Shown here: positions 11,704 through 22,851 of the stretch, piece by piece
Layout of the letters: each line of letters starts with the position of its first letter
Numbering within the stretch: the stretch's first letter is position 1
NCBI GenBank assembly: GCA_032622095.1
Contig: CP136069.1
Span: forward strand, 52,188,760-52,252,759
Direction of reading: 5' to 3'
Origin: Siphonodentalium dalli
Taxonomy: Eukaryota > Mollusca > Scaphopoda > Gadilida > Siphonodentaliidae
Length of the DNA stretch: 64,000 bases
Translations under genes and position numbers: made by a program
The notes under the pieces: generated by a model
Told to the model about the DNA's origin: nothing
The model's database searches: none
Seen by the model: the letters and a program-made list of their open reading frames with translations, nothing else

Positions 11704-12138
11704 TTAGATCATGCCATGAATCTCTACTCTGTCTGACATCCGCCCATAGAGTTCATATTCCACCAGTACAAAACCTGTGAACTTTTTGAAGTTTTGACAG
11801 GGAACCTTATAAAGTCAAAAAACTAACGCGGGGAATATATTTCTGTGTTATTATATGTTCCTTAATAATGTAGGTCCTAACTAGAAATTTCACGACTTAA
11901 GTGACTTTGTGGGCGATTCTGCTTTGCGTAGCTTACAATTGTGGAGTTTATCCTGGGTAATCAATGTTTATTGCGATATCGGCTCAGAAAAGTCACAGAA
12001 AAGCATGCACTTTCGAGATCGGACCTTCACCTACAGTGATGTACATTATTAAGGAACAGATATATATTCCCCGCGTTATTTTTTCGACTCTATAAGGTTC
12101 CCTGTCAAAAAGTTCCAAGGCTTTGTACTGGTTTAAAC
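11704..12138. mobile_element. Foldback element F1, copy 2
   Basis: Same element as at 6022-6478, with a roughly 20-bp deletion in the left arm near 11870. Confidence 0.75.
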
Positions 12139-12799
12139 AATATTTTATTTCTTCCCAAAAAGTTATAATTATAAAACATGACACATGTATGAATAGAAGA
12201 CTAGAAGGGAGGAAGAGGATTTGAGAACAAGCATCAGATGCTTATATAGAGCCATCTCCTCAGAAAAGAACAGATTGCATATAGTGGTCAGTGAGAAGTG
12301 GAAGACAAGATTAAGTAAGAGGACGAGATACAGAGCATGATGAGAATATTAATGAACTGATGGATTACAGTTGGGTGAGAACAGAGAGAAAAAAGCAATT
12401 AGCACATATATTTACAATGATCACTTCTCTTATGCATGATATTGTTTTACATAGGAAAAATTAAACTATGTGTAGAGTGGAGTCACTAGTTTGCCAGTAC
12501 CTTTATATGGCTTTTTGTTTTTTTGTGTAGCATCGAGTTACTGAAATTGTTACCACATTGTTAGCTATATATATCATTTATAACTATATCATTTTGATTT
12601 GTGTCTCTCAAGATTATCAAATTCGAGCAGCTACTTATTGTGAATCAGAAATACAATTGGCGACTAACGAAATCGATTGCTAGTAGTAGAAATGTTTGAG
12701 TGGCCTCAAATTAACATTGTTAAGTCTTTTGGGGAATGAAGTAGATCCCTTAAGTAGAATATCAGATCTCCACAAATTTTGGGCTAATGCTGAGAATAT

Positions 12800-13581
12800 T
12801 TCATTTCGTATTGTTGAGTATCTGGGACAATAAAGTAAAAAGTGGTCGGCAGTCTCGATTTCCCCACATGCACATTTATCAGATTCGTTTAAATTGTTGC
12901 GACTGAGATCATCATTGAGGTTACTGCATCCTAGTCAAAGTTGAGTGTGAATTATCTGGGCTTTGTGGCATTTGTTATATATAGCTATAATGACGAACGT
13001 TATTTTGTCTTAAACACAGATTGGAATTCAATTTATATTTGAAGTTTTCTAGAGTTTCAGAATTGTTCAGTTCATCAGATAATTGATTCCACTGTCTTGT
13101 TGTCGCGGGCAAGAATGAGCGTTGATATGATGAAAATGGGGGTCTTAAGTCAGTTCTCCGAAAGTCATATATGGAAGCCCCTGTGTGTTTATGATTAACA
13201 GTGTTGTAAAGATATGCTGGTGAATTGCGATAGAACATCTTATAGAATTGATGAAGTTTGAATTTTTTTTCTTCTTTCACTTAACAGTTCCCAACCAAGA
13301 TCTGTCAATATATTAATGCTGTTTATGCTTCTTGTTCCTCCCGTTGCTATTCCAGTAGCCTCAAATTGGATTTTTTCAATTAGCTCACTTTCTGCTTGCG
13401 TGCAGTTATCCCATACGGATGAGGCATATTCCAACACTGGTCTTATATAAGCAAAATATATTCTCTCTATAGTTATACGGTCCAGATAGTATTTAAATTT
13501 TCTTAGGCGGTTCACTCGTTTCCAGGCCCTATCTATAATGTCACTTAATTGAGCATCCCATGAGCCATGATTGTTAAACAT
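12800..13581 (-). pseudogene. LINE ORF2 C-terminal half (unit 2), frameshifted
   Basis: Frames 13581-13240 and 13280-12975 repeat the thumb and C-terminal remnants of unit 1, with the same shift in the poly-A run near 13261. Differences are single substitutions, such as Asn-His to Asn-Arg near the start and Pro to Ser in the EYAS(P/S)VW motif. Confidence 0.75.
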
Positions 13582-13661
13582 GAGTCCCAGATGTTTGTGA
13601 AAAGTACCTCATTTACGTCCGCGTTAGACATGTGGAGTCGATGATGATCAGGGGGTCAGTT

Positions 13662-14924
13662 TTAAGCGATATCAGAAGAGTCTTTTTTCGATGGGTTAAA
13701 TTTTACAAGCCATTCTTGTGACCAGGATGCCAATCTTTCAATATCACCCTTTATTAATTCTGCCGCCAATATAGGGTCTTCAAGTGTTAAATACATGAAT
13801 GTATCATCTGCAAACAAGCGGCTGTGACAGTTAACATTTTGCGTTATATCATTAATGTAGATAAGAAAAAGGAGGGGGTCCAGTCCATGCACACCCGCCA
13901 TGACAGGTTTCCATTGAGAATGATCTCCCTCAATTAAGACTCGCTGTTCACGGTCAGTTAAATATGACTCAAGAAGTTTCAGCAGATTTCCTGTAATACA
14001 CATACTTTCAAGTTTATATAAAAGGCCACGGTGCCAGACTTTATCAAACGCCTTGCTTATGTCACAAAATACACATCTGATCTCTTTCCCCATGTCTAGC
14101 GATGAACATATGTGATCATACAAATCTGTGAGTTGGAACACTGTGGAGTCCCCTCGGACAAATCCAGACTGGTATTGCGTTATGATTCCGTTTGAAGAGA
14201 GAAATTCCCACAAATGATTAAAAATGCATCTTTCAAATACTTTGGATATACAGCTGATTAATGCTACTGGTCGATAATTTGAGACATCTGATGGTTCGTC
14301 TTTCTTAAATATTGGCACAATGTTTGATCTTGTCCATGCTTGAGGAATAAAAGACTGTTGAATGCAAGTATTACATAGTTCAGCAAGGGGGAGGCTAAGC
14401 GGAATTGCACGGTTTTTGAGAAGTTTGGGATTTATCATGTCAGGACCACAGGCTTTTGATGCTTTTAATGATTCTAGGGCAGATCTTACCGATTCGTGAC
14501 TTATTTTGAGTGTTGATAGCGTTGATCTCCATGGATTGTAAGATTTGTGAGGCAATGTTATTCCAGTTTCGTCAACTGAAGAAATACTACAAAAAGAGCG
14601 ATTTAGTGTTTCGCCCTTCTCAGCATTAGTTATAACAACCTGATCGCCAACTAATAATAATCGATTTGTTTTTCTTTTTGTATAAGAGGTTTTCCACCAC
14701 TTTGAAGGCTCACAGCGTTTGTCATTCAGAACTTCTTCAGTTCTTGTTAAATATTGTTTTTTTTTGTTTTTTCGTATTGTAGCAATAACTTCATTACGTT
14801 TTTTTTTTCGATAATTAGACCAATTAGAGTTGGATTTTGTATCCATTTTATGTAATCGGCGTCTTTGTCGAATTAGTCTTTGGCTTTGTACTGGTTGAAT
14901 ATTATCTCTACGGGCATTAGCCAA
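13662..14924 (-). pseudogene. LINE N-terminal linker plus RT core (unit 2)
   Basis: A 420-codon frame, longer than its counterpart because the N-terminal linker is open here: basic residues (RLIRQRRRLHKMD, then YRKKKRNEVIATIRKNKKKQ) followed by the RT fingers and palm. Blocks A (CDISKAFDKVWHRGLL) and C (FADDTFMY) are present. Block B has the same short AGVHGLDPLLF form as unit 1. The frame ends in a shift after FNPSKKD. The linker before the RT is usual in LINE ORF2. The first residues fall at the edge shared with the foldback element. It should be inactive. Confidence 0.85.
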
Positions 14925-14950
14925 AGATTCACGACATGCTCTACCGAATA

Positions 14951-16445
14951 TTATGATTGGCTCTTATGAAACAGTTGCATTATATTTACAGGTAAATTTC
15001 GATAGCATCACTATTACAGTGGAACTACAGAGCATTTACTTCTGACATAGTTAGCTGTGGTACAGATGCATTTTATAAGCTTTGCATCTTTCTAATCCGA
15101 AATGCCTGCAAAAGACTGTCTGGCAAACTTGCCAGTGTGTGAACACCAAATGATGAAGAAAATCGATTGATTTCCCGATCAATTTAATATCTCATTATAT
15201 GAATAATCTTCGCTATATGGCAGATGTGTCGCAGTTGTCCGCCTACCATTGACTTTAACGGCACCGAGCAGGCGATGTCACAAAGTTGTTAGTGATCACG
15301 GAGGATCGCCGCCTTTTTGTAGTGTATATTAACGTTCATAACTGGGCAGCGCTCACGTTTCGTCCACGCTGGAATGTTGAAAGTGAGTATCATTTTGTGA
15401 TGAAATATACACATGTATACTCGATTATATAGCAAATTCCTTTTCTAAGTTTTAATTTTCTTTCGGATTTGATAAATTCTTATTCATACATAATGAGTAC
15501 TGAGACAAAAGAAACTATTAAGATAATATGCGACGAGCCTTCTTTGCCAAAAGAAAAACATATATATAGCTAACATTAGAATCACCAATTGATCGACATA
15601 ATACGAATAATTTTATATATACCGTGCTGCGCGAATTCAAAACTGACAAAACTATTTTCGTGAAAGATTGGTATCTGGTGACAGTTTCAGTTCTTAAATG
15701 GATACTGTACTCAAATGTTGTTGTTGGTTTCTATAGTCTCTGAGTCGCAGAATAAGGTAACCAGATTTCTATTATCTGAAAGTCTGTTGAGTACGAAGTA
15801 ATTTTACGGATGGCAGATTAGCCGGAATGCGAAAAAATGTCGAGTAATTTTTGGACAGTTTTCAAGCAAATGTATCAAATAAATGTTATATTAGATGCAT
15901 ACTAGTCCTATACACTCATGTTATACATTGTATAGTCACTAGTCAGTGAGTGGCTTGAGTGTACGCCCCGTATCAACATAATGTTTTACAAGATCATGTG
16001 TGCCACGCGTTGCATCCACTATCCGTGAATTATTTTGATTAGTATATGTCTTGTACACGGAAATTCGTAATTTAATTTATGGCTCCAGCCATAAATTAAA
16101 TTTATATCAAATTAATAACTTTGATATTAAGATTACCTATTAACCTGAACGTTTACAGAATACATCTTCGACTCAAATTACTAAGTTTTCTATATATTTT
16201 CGATATTGGATCGTTGTTATCACCAGGAATTTATTGAAAATGGCGTACAGTACCCCTTTAATGGTTCCTGACGGTGCATGTCTATATTAAATACCAAGCA
16301 TGACGAACATTGAAATCGAGTTGATTTTATAAAAGCATTAATATTTTGTTGAGAAGATCAGGAGCGATAGTAACAATTATTTGCATCAAACACATGGTAC
16401 CCGCGAATTTGATTGTTCTAATAGTATCTTGTATTTTTTATATTT
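14951..16445. other. Non-coding part of unit 2; same perfect hairpin
   Basis: Counterpart of 9291-10794. The 15-bp hairpin recurs at about 16067-16101. No gene recognised. Confidence 0.4.
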
Positions 16446-17414
16446 TGTACATCTGTACTAGCATGTATTTCACCACCGTCCCCTATTTTGATAGCCAATG
16501 GGTGCATATATAATTAGACAGATTATTCTGCCCTTTTTTATTATGCTTCAGACAACGTCTTGATTATACCTGGCATTGGATCACTAATGGAATAAGCCAT
16601 CGCACACTTATCATATGTATCGATCTGCATTGAGTGGAACATATTTAGTTATATCACTGAATAACAGTGAGCAGTTATTAGAGGGGTTTCACTAAATCAC
16701 AGTGAACAGTTATTATAGAGAGGTTTCGATAAAACACAATCGGCAGTTGTTAGAGACGTTTCACTAAACCACAGTGAGCAGTTATTATAGAGGTTTCACT
16801 AAACCACAGTGAGCAGTTATTAGAGAGGTTTCACTAAACCACAGTGAGCAGTTATTAGAGAGGTTTCACTAAACCACAATGAGCAGTTATTATAGAGGTT
16901 TCACTAAACCACAGTGAGCAGTTATTAGAGAGGTTTCACTAAACCACAGTGAGCAGTTATTATAGAGGTTTCACTAAACCACAGTGAGCAGTTATTAGAG
17001 AGGTTTCACTATACCACAGTGAGCATTTATTAGAGATGTTTCACTAAACCACAGCGAGCAGTTATTAGAGAGGTTTCACTAAACCACAGTGAGCAGTTAT
17101 TAGAGAGGTTTCACTAAACCACAATGAGCAGTTATTATAGAGGTTTCACTAAACCACAGTGAGCAGTTATTAGAGAGGTTTCACTAAACCACAGTGAGCA
17201 GTTATTATAGAGGTTTCACTAAACCACAGTGAGCAGTTATTAGAGAGGTTTCACTATACCACAGTGAGCATTTATTAGAGATGTTTCACTAAACCACAGT
17301 GAGCATATATTAGAGAGGTTTCACTAAACCACAGTGAGCATTTATTAGAGAGGTTTCACTAAACCACAGTGAGCAGTTATTATAGAGGTTTCACTAAGCC
17401 ACAGTGAGCATTGA
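16446..17414. repeat. Tandem unit 3, partial, with expanded minisatellite
   Basis: Lead-in sequence as in units 1 and 2, followed by the minisatellite at about 16655-17412. Here the array is longer, about 22 units against about 14. A block of several units is repeated within it (compare 16760-17040 with 17045-17290). The unit stops inside the array at the CCACAGTGAGCATTGACAGG junction; the ORF, foldback element and LINE are absent. Confidence 0.9.
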
Positions 17415-18332
17415 CAGGATATGACACAATTTAGTATTTGTATTTTTTGTTGCTAAATATTTCTCAATTCAATTATAAATTATTCCCTGAAAACTGGTGT
17501 TGTTTTCTATGTTTAATGTGACAACTGGTCCCATTCACACTGGAATAGACATGATACCACGGTTCAATTTAATCTAAAGAAAATTAAAGTACTTCAGTAT
17601 TGCAAAATACATATATGTATTCAACCTCCCAAAAAGTGTGTTATTGAGGCCACTGAACAGTAGAAAAGTATCAGTGTTTGTCAACAATTAGGAAAATACC
17701 ATCAGGAAAAAAATTGCAAGGACCGGAAATAATGGGGTTTTCTGGGTTCCGGAATACCCACCCACCCGTCATGTGTACGGAATTTTTCTTTTCGTAAGAT
17801 CCTCCCCCGAGCATATGGGTGGTTATACTGTGCTCCAAGCAATCATTATAATATTGAAATGCATCTCGTAAGAATTAAAACAACAACCGCTTTGGTGGTT
17901 GACTTTGAGAACACCATTATAGCTGCGTGTATTTCAAATAGTTGGGTTGATATACATGTATTTAACTCAGGTTGTATGACTACGGTGTCATTCCAGTGTT
18001 GTGGGTATGGAGACGTGGTTTCGTGTCTCTTCAACATGGTCATGGAATATGCATATTTCTTACAAACATTGCAAAATCGAAGATGTTACCATGATTTGCA
18101 TATGAAAAATGGTCTTGAGATGGCATATGCCCACATGTACTTTGTAAATATAATTGTCTATTCAGTCCAACCTTCCGCACTGTATACGTAACTCATATAC
18201 ATGTACAGTCCTCTGAATTTCCTTGCTGTTTGGTATAAGCAGTCGTACTATTTTTCTCTCAGTTAAAAAATAGTACTGCGCGAATTTAAATACGAGTAAG
18301 GTATATATAACTTGCTATTATATGCTTAACAA
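17415..18332. other. No gene recognised
   Basis: A 110-codon open frame at 17859-18191 has no recognisable motif and overlaps a minus-strand frame. I see no supported gene. Confidence 0.35.
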
Positions 18333-18860
18333 TTAAAGGTACGGGCGGCGTTCGTCGCAGAAATATTCATATTTGTTCAAATCGCCATTAACAGAAGGAA
18401 TATTGAAATATATATAGTTTTGTTCATATGCCAAACATAATCAGCGCGTAAATAGTATATTGTCTACAAGACGTACGATGTTGTACGTAAACATGAGCCT
18501 GCACGTGTTACAGAAGTTGTGCTTCTGTTTACATAACACAGCGCAATTATATTGGTTAATCACCCAAAAATGATATAAACGCTCTTTATTATTTCCATAT
18601 CAGTGAAACAGTAACAAATAACGCTCTTTATGTTTACCATATCCGGATCTAAACAAAAGCCAGGAAACGTAACGTTTTTTGCTTTTGTTTACATAACAAA
18701 GGGGAAAGAATTGACAATAACATACTGTTTATGCCATATTTATGATTGGTATAAGAACAAAGTCTGTCTATATTTTACTATTCTTTCTGTTTATGGCGGT
18801 TTTTGACGGAAGTTAATATTTTAACAGCATACCCACCGCCAACGCCGCCCGTATTTTTAA
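18333..18860 (+). mobile_element. TTAA-type MITE M1, copy upstream of the GPCR
   Basis: Ends are inverted: TTAAAGGTACGGGCGGCG on the left and the complement of TTAAAAATACGGGCGGCG on the right. A 399-bp copy of the same family lies at 21345-21743 in the same orientation. The TTAA at each end fits piggyBac- or Kolobok-type target choice. Internal sequence repeats AACGCTCTTTAT twice. There is no coding capacity. Confidence 0.8.
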
Positions 18861-19507
18861 ATAGCGGAAAATTCCGAAACGTAACTCGTCGTATGTAGCT
18901 CTTGGAAGCTACAGTATAATACTAGTTTGTTATTTCATTGTACACGTTGCTTTCTGTTATTTCACTGTAGCTGGCCGAATGACGTCATAGCCTCATCATT
19001 GCAATTGAAAGAAGTTTGCTATCAACTGATCGGTGTCAGAAATTTAAACCAACCATGTGTTGTTTTCATCTGTTATATACTAGCCGATGTGCCAGACTTT
19101 GTCCGGGCTATTTAGGGATTAATTGTGATCGCCTCCGTCTGGGCAGAAAGAAAGCACCATACATGTGTTATTTCGAATGTAAATGGTGCTTAATTGCACG
19201 TATAATATGGACTTTAATTTCACTTAAACGTCACACATTGAATGTCTAGATGTACATGTGTGCTGGCATATATGGTTCACGTAAATTTTCATAAATTGGA
19301 CATGTACGTGGAATTTACGAACACGTAACTTCCACGTAAATGTGGAAGAATACGTTTCCGAAATTCGCACATAAATCCCACTTATATTTCCAATTTTGGT
19401 GCAAATAAGAATTCACGTTTATCTCAAGTGTACCTAATCTATATTCCAGGTTGAAGTTAAAAATATTTCTTCGAAAGAACAAACAACAGAACCTGGTTGT
19501 GCGGGTG

Positions 19508-20587
19508 ATGTACGGACTGTTGCTAGAATGTATCATTACGGCAATATTAACTTTCGTCGGAGCTCTTGGGAATTTTTCAGTAATTTTTGTCATTATAAGG
19601 AACAGAAATCACGAAAACATAACCGAATTCTTCATTTTCCATCTCGCTATCGTAGATTTAGTGACTAATTTAACGTACGGGATTTTACGTCCAGTGAAAA
19701 CAGCGCTTCAAACCTGGGTTCTCGGAGATGTCATGTGCGGTGTTTACAGGGCAAGCTTCATGTTCACGCCCCTCATGTCAATATTACTTCTCTGTCTAAT
19801 CAGCGCGGATAGATACCGTCACGTGATTCTCTTCAGTGGTCGACAGATCACTTACAAATGGGCGGTGATTGCAGTAGCTGCCGTTTGGTCTGTCTCTTTG
19901 TGTATGACGCTGCCTGTCTTCGCCACTGCTTCGACAATGACCGTAGAAACTTTTAGGATGGACGAGTATATTCATGTGAACGAAACCAGTTGTGACGATG
20001 CACTTCACGGAAAGGGCGGTAAACAAATTTACAAAATGTTGTCTGTGATCCTGCTGTTTGTACCCTACGTATATATTATCCGGACCAATGTAAAGATACT
20101 AACATACCTCGTCAAAAGAAAATCACCGGTGGTGGCACCAGCACCGCCCCAATCATCAGACGAATTCACGAACATACAGGCTCACAGAACCCCACCTTGT
20201 CTTGGGAAAATGTCAATCAGTGCCGCGAATAGAAGCCTAAAAGTAGTCCTACTCATTGTTACTTTATTCTCACTGTCTTGGGGCTGTTCATTTTTCGCGC
20301 ATCTCTGTAAACGCGACCATGTTAATCAATGCTCAATAGCAGTGTCCATCACATACTGTGTCGCATATGCACACACATTGGTGAATCCTGTCGTGTTTGC
20401 TATGTGTAACCCACATTTTAGAAAAGAGGTCCTCAGTATCCTGACATGGAGACGTAGGGAACCACATTGTGTTGTTTATATAGAATCAGTTGCTTTTGTA
20501 ATTGATCCAAGGGGTCATGGCATGCACCAACCAACACAAGGACATATTCCCGTTCGACGGAGCCAAGTCCGACCAATTACGCTATAA
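19508..20587 (+). CDS. Rhodopsin-family (class A-like) G protein-coupled receptor
   Basis: Seven hydrophobic segments can be placed. TM1 begins almost at the N-terminus (ALGNFSVIFVII with the conserved GN), TM2 carries LAIVDLVTN (the LAxxD motif), TM3 ends SADRYRHV (an intact DRY), and TM7 has NPVVFAMCNPHFRKE, an NPxxF form of NPxxY followed by a helix-8-like segment. Cys before TM3 and in extracellular loop 2 (TSCDD) can form the usual disulphide. TM6 reads FSLSWGCSFF, lacking the CWxP proline. The likely start is the ATG at 19508. A good acceptor (TATATTCCAG, ending 19449) lies just upstream with the frame open from there, so an earlier exon giving a longer N-terminus is equally possible. 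A polyadenylation signal AATAAA occurs at about 20740. The ligand cannot be inferred; the motifs suggest a peptide or orphan receptor. Two MITE copies flank the gene. Confidence 0.85.
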   Translation: MYGLLLECIITAILTFVGALGNFSVIFVIIRNRNHENITEFFIFHLAIVDLVTNLTYGILRPVKTALQTWVLGDVMCGVYRASFMFTPLMSILLLCLISADRYRHVILFSGRQITYKWAVIAVAAVWSVSLCMTLPVFATASTMTVETFRMDEYIHVNETSCDDALHGKGGKQIYKMLSVILLFVPYVYIIRTNVKILTYLVKRKSPVVAPAPPQSSDEFTNIQAHRTPPCLGKMSISAANRSLKVVLLIVTLFSLSWGCSFFAHLCKRDHVNQCSIAVSITYCVAYAHTLVNPVVFAMCNPHFRKEVLSILTWRRREPHCVVYIESVAFVIDPRGHGMHQPTQGHIPVRRSQVRPITL

Positions 20588-20854
20588 ATGATGCCAATAT
20601 GTGGTTATAGCAATATTGGACTAGATTTTGATATTAAATTATTTTGTGTGTATATTTAACATTCAATTCCCGATTTCAATTCCTTGCTCAAAATAAATAT
20701 GCTATATAATTATACCGAAACTGAGCATTGTGCATGTGTAATAAAGATATCTCTCTCTGTATCATCATATTCCAACAGCAACAACAACAACAACAACAAT
20801 TTAGTTATCATAATCATCTCTAGTATAAACCATGTGATGGAAATAGCAGATTTC

Positions 20855-20965
20855 AAAAATCGATATCTGACCACTCTTGAGGTTTGATGGGTGGGTTCCT
20901 CCACTCGAATCACATATGTTTTAACCACGAAGCTAGTAATTTAGGAGCGTTAATTCGGATTATTT
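20855..20965 (-). repeat. Dispersed repeat R2, copy 2
   Basis: Reverse complement of the family at 1321-1440; begins with CAAAAATCGATATCTGA. It overlaps the 3' flank of the receptor gene. Confidence 0.7.
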
Positions 20966-21030
20966 ATCTTTAACAATATTCCAATTCCGAGTTAATTCTG
21001 TCAACGATTTATATATGTTAGCATATTGCT

Positions 21031-21231
21031 ATAAGCGAGATCACTGAGTTGCGGCCATATTGGATTCGTCCAGCCCCCGTTTTGAATATTCATGAATTCC
21101 ATATATGGAATCATGAAAATTCAAAGGTTCCATATATGGAATGCACCTCCAGAACTTTGACCTGTAGCACTTAAACCGCGGAACCGGGCTGGATGAATTT
21201 AATATGGCCGCGACTCAGTGATCTCGCTTAT
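21031..21231. mobile_element. 201-bp MITE M2 with ~46-bp inverted ends
   Basis: The left end ATAAGCGAGATCACTGAGT is followed by GCGGCCATATT; the right end is its complement with three or four mismatches over about 46 bp. The centre contains two copies of the palindrome TTCCATATATGGAA. A related one-sided copy is at 36124-36340. Confidence 0.85.
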
Positions 21232-21344
21232 TGCAGGAATTGTGTTTTGCATTCTCATCAGGAAGCATGGGGGTAATATTCACACAAAACACACTCTTAT
21301 AACAAATGTGAATAAATTATACATAATATATGTTACATTTTATC

Positions 21345-21743
21345 TTAAAGGCACGGGCGGCGTTCGTTGCAGAAATATTCATATTTGTTCAAATCGCCAT
21401 CAACAGAAGGAATATTAAAATATATATAGTTTTGTTCATATGCCAAACATAATCAGCGCGTAAATAACGCAGCGCAATTCTATTGGTTAATCACACACAA
21501 ATGATATAAACGCTCTTTATTTATTCCATATCATGACAACAGTAACAAATAACGCTCTTTATGTTTACCATATCCGGATCTAAACAAAAGCCAGGAAATG
21601 TAACGTTTTTTGCTTTTGTTTACATAACAAGGCATAAGAACAAAGTTTGTCTATATCTTATTATTCCTTATGTTTATGGCGGTTTTTGACGGAGGTGAAT
21701 ATTTTAACAGCATACCCACCGCCAACGCCGCCCGTATCTTTAA
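21345..21743 (+). mobile_element. TTAA-type MITE M1, copy downstream of the GPCR
   Basis: Same family and orientation as 18333-18860, about 130 bp shorter through internal deletions. Ends TTAAAGGCACGGGCGGCG and, inverted, TTAAAGATACGGGCGGCG. Confidence 0.8.
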
Positions 21744-22256
21744 ACAAAATTGTGTAGAAATGACACATGACATATAATGTGTCGGTGGAATTTTCTCAAC
21801 ATTGAATATGAGTGAATATGTGAGTATATTATAGTTTGTAGATGATATATGTTCTATTTGAGACACATACCTCGTAAAAGCTACCATATTAAAAATATGG
21901 CAGCATCTTCAAAACGTTGCGATGTACAATTATGTGCTGTTCAGTTTTTACACAAATACAGTGTATAACAAATTTTAAAGCTGCTGCCAATTATTTTCTT
22001 TTGTGGTACTAGTATATAGCATTTACGAAACATCTCATCTAATAACTATGATACACTCACATATTCACTCATATTAAACGTTGAGGAAATTCCACCGACA
22101 AATATATGCCATGTGTCATGTCTACAAAATTTTGTTTAAGATAAAATGCAACACACATTGTGTAGAATTTATACACATTTTTCTAAGAGTGCAGGGTTTG
22201 TCCACTCATATCTTTTGAAGTCATTGTAATATTAATAAACCTCAGCGAAAAGACAG
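21744..22256. other. No gene; diverged inverted repeat
   Basis: Sequence around 21745-21815 (AAATTGTGTAGAAATGACACA and TCGGTGGAATTTTCTCAAC) recurs inverted at about 22075-22140. These ~65-bp arms suggest another worn short transposon of about 400 bp. Confidence 0.5.
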
Positions 22257-22775
22257 CTTCGGTTTTTACACAAGTTATGACCACTTACCTCACGGTTATA
22301 TCTCCATAAAAACAGTCCACATGACAGTTAATCCTTATATATTTACATACTAAGTGTGATCATCACTAAATCCAGCATTCCGATTGGTCGGCGCCCACGT
22401 GGCTAGTTGCAATTATTTCTCGGTGAACGCGCAACAGCTCATAACTGCAGCCTCATAATTACGTCGACACGTCATCAGTTTCGGAAAGAAGAACGCGTAA
22501 TGTTTTGGGCGCATTTGGACTCGCGCAGGATTGACTTAATAAATCATCGGGTTTCAATATAAAGAGAAATTGTTCCTGTTAACTTTTGCCAAGGGTGCTA
22601 TGGGATATTTTGGGCTTGTTTTGTCACGATACACTTTTCGATTTAAATACATTTACAAAAGTGGCTTTTTCGCTAGATGTATATAAATATAAGGATTAAC
22701 TGTCATGTGGAGTGTTTTTATGGAGATGTAACCGTGAGGTAAGTGGTCATAACTTGCATGTAAAACCCTTCGGGT
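22257..22775. mobile_element. Foldback element F2, copy 1
   Basis: Arms of about 85 bp. The left arm reads AAGTTATGACCACTTACCTC and runs to TTAATCCTTATAT; the right arm at 22688-22768 is the complement. The central ~340 bp recurs inverted at 33827-34175 within the second copy. Confidence 0.8.
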
Positions 22776-22851
22776 TTTACACAAGTTATGACCACTTACC
22801 TCACGGTTACATCTCCATAAAAACACTCCACATGACAGTTAATCCTTATAT
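22688..22851. repeat. Near-perfect 164-bp palindrome
   Basis: The right arm of F2 is followed immediately by another inverted arm, giving two ~78-bp arms around AAACCCTTCGGGTTT. Only one small length difference (an extra CATG on one side) is seen. Such a palindrome would fold into a long hairpin in single-stranded DNA or RNA. Confidence 0.9.

Larger units (their letters stand above)
12138..14950 (-). mobile_element. 5'-truncated LINE, copy in unit 2
   Basis: Duplicate of the LINE at 6478-9290, minus strand, with the same truncation point and the same defects. It was duplicated as part of the unit and is not a separate insertion. Confidence 0.75.
10795..16445. repeat. Tandem 5.67-kb duplication, unit 2
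   Basis: Complete second copy of the unit starting at 5107, same orientation, same internal order. It is 5651 bp against 5684 bp; small indels (for example in the foldback element near 11870 and the LINE 5' part near 14690) account for the difference. High similarity points to a recent duplication. Confidence 0.95.

Noticed and set aside
17859-18191. 110-codon open frame
   Set aside because: No motif, no splice context, and a competing frame on the other strand of equal quality.
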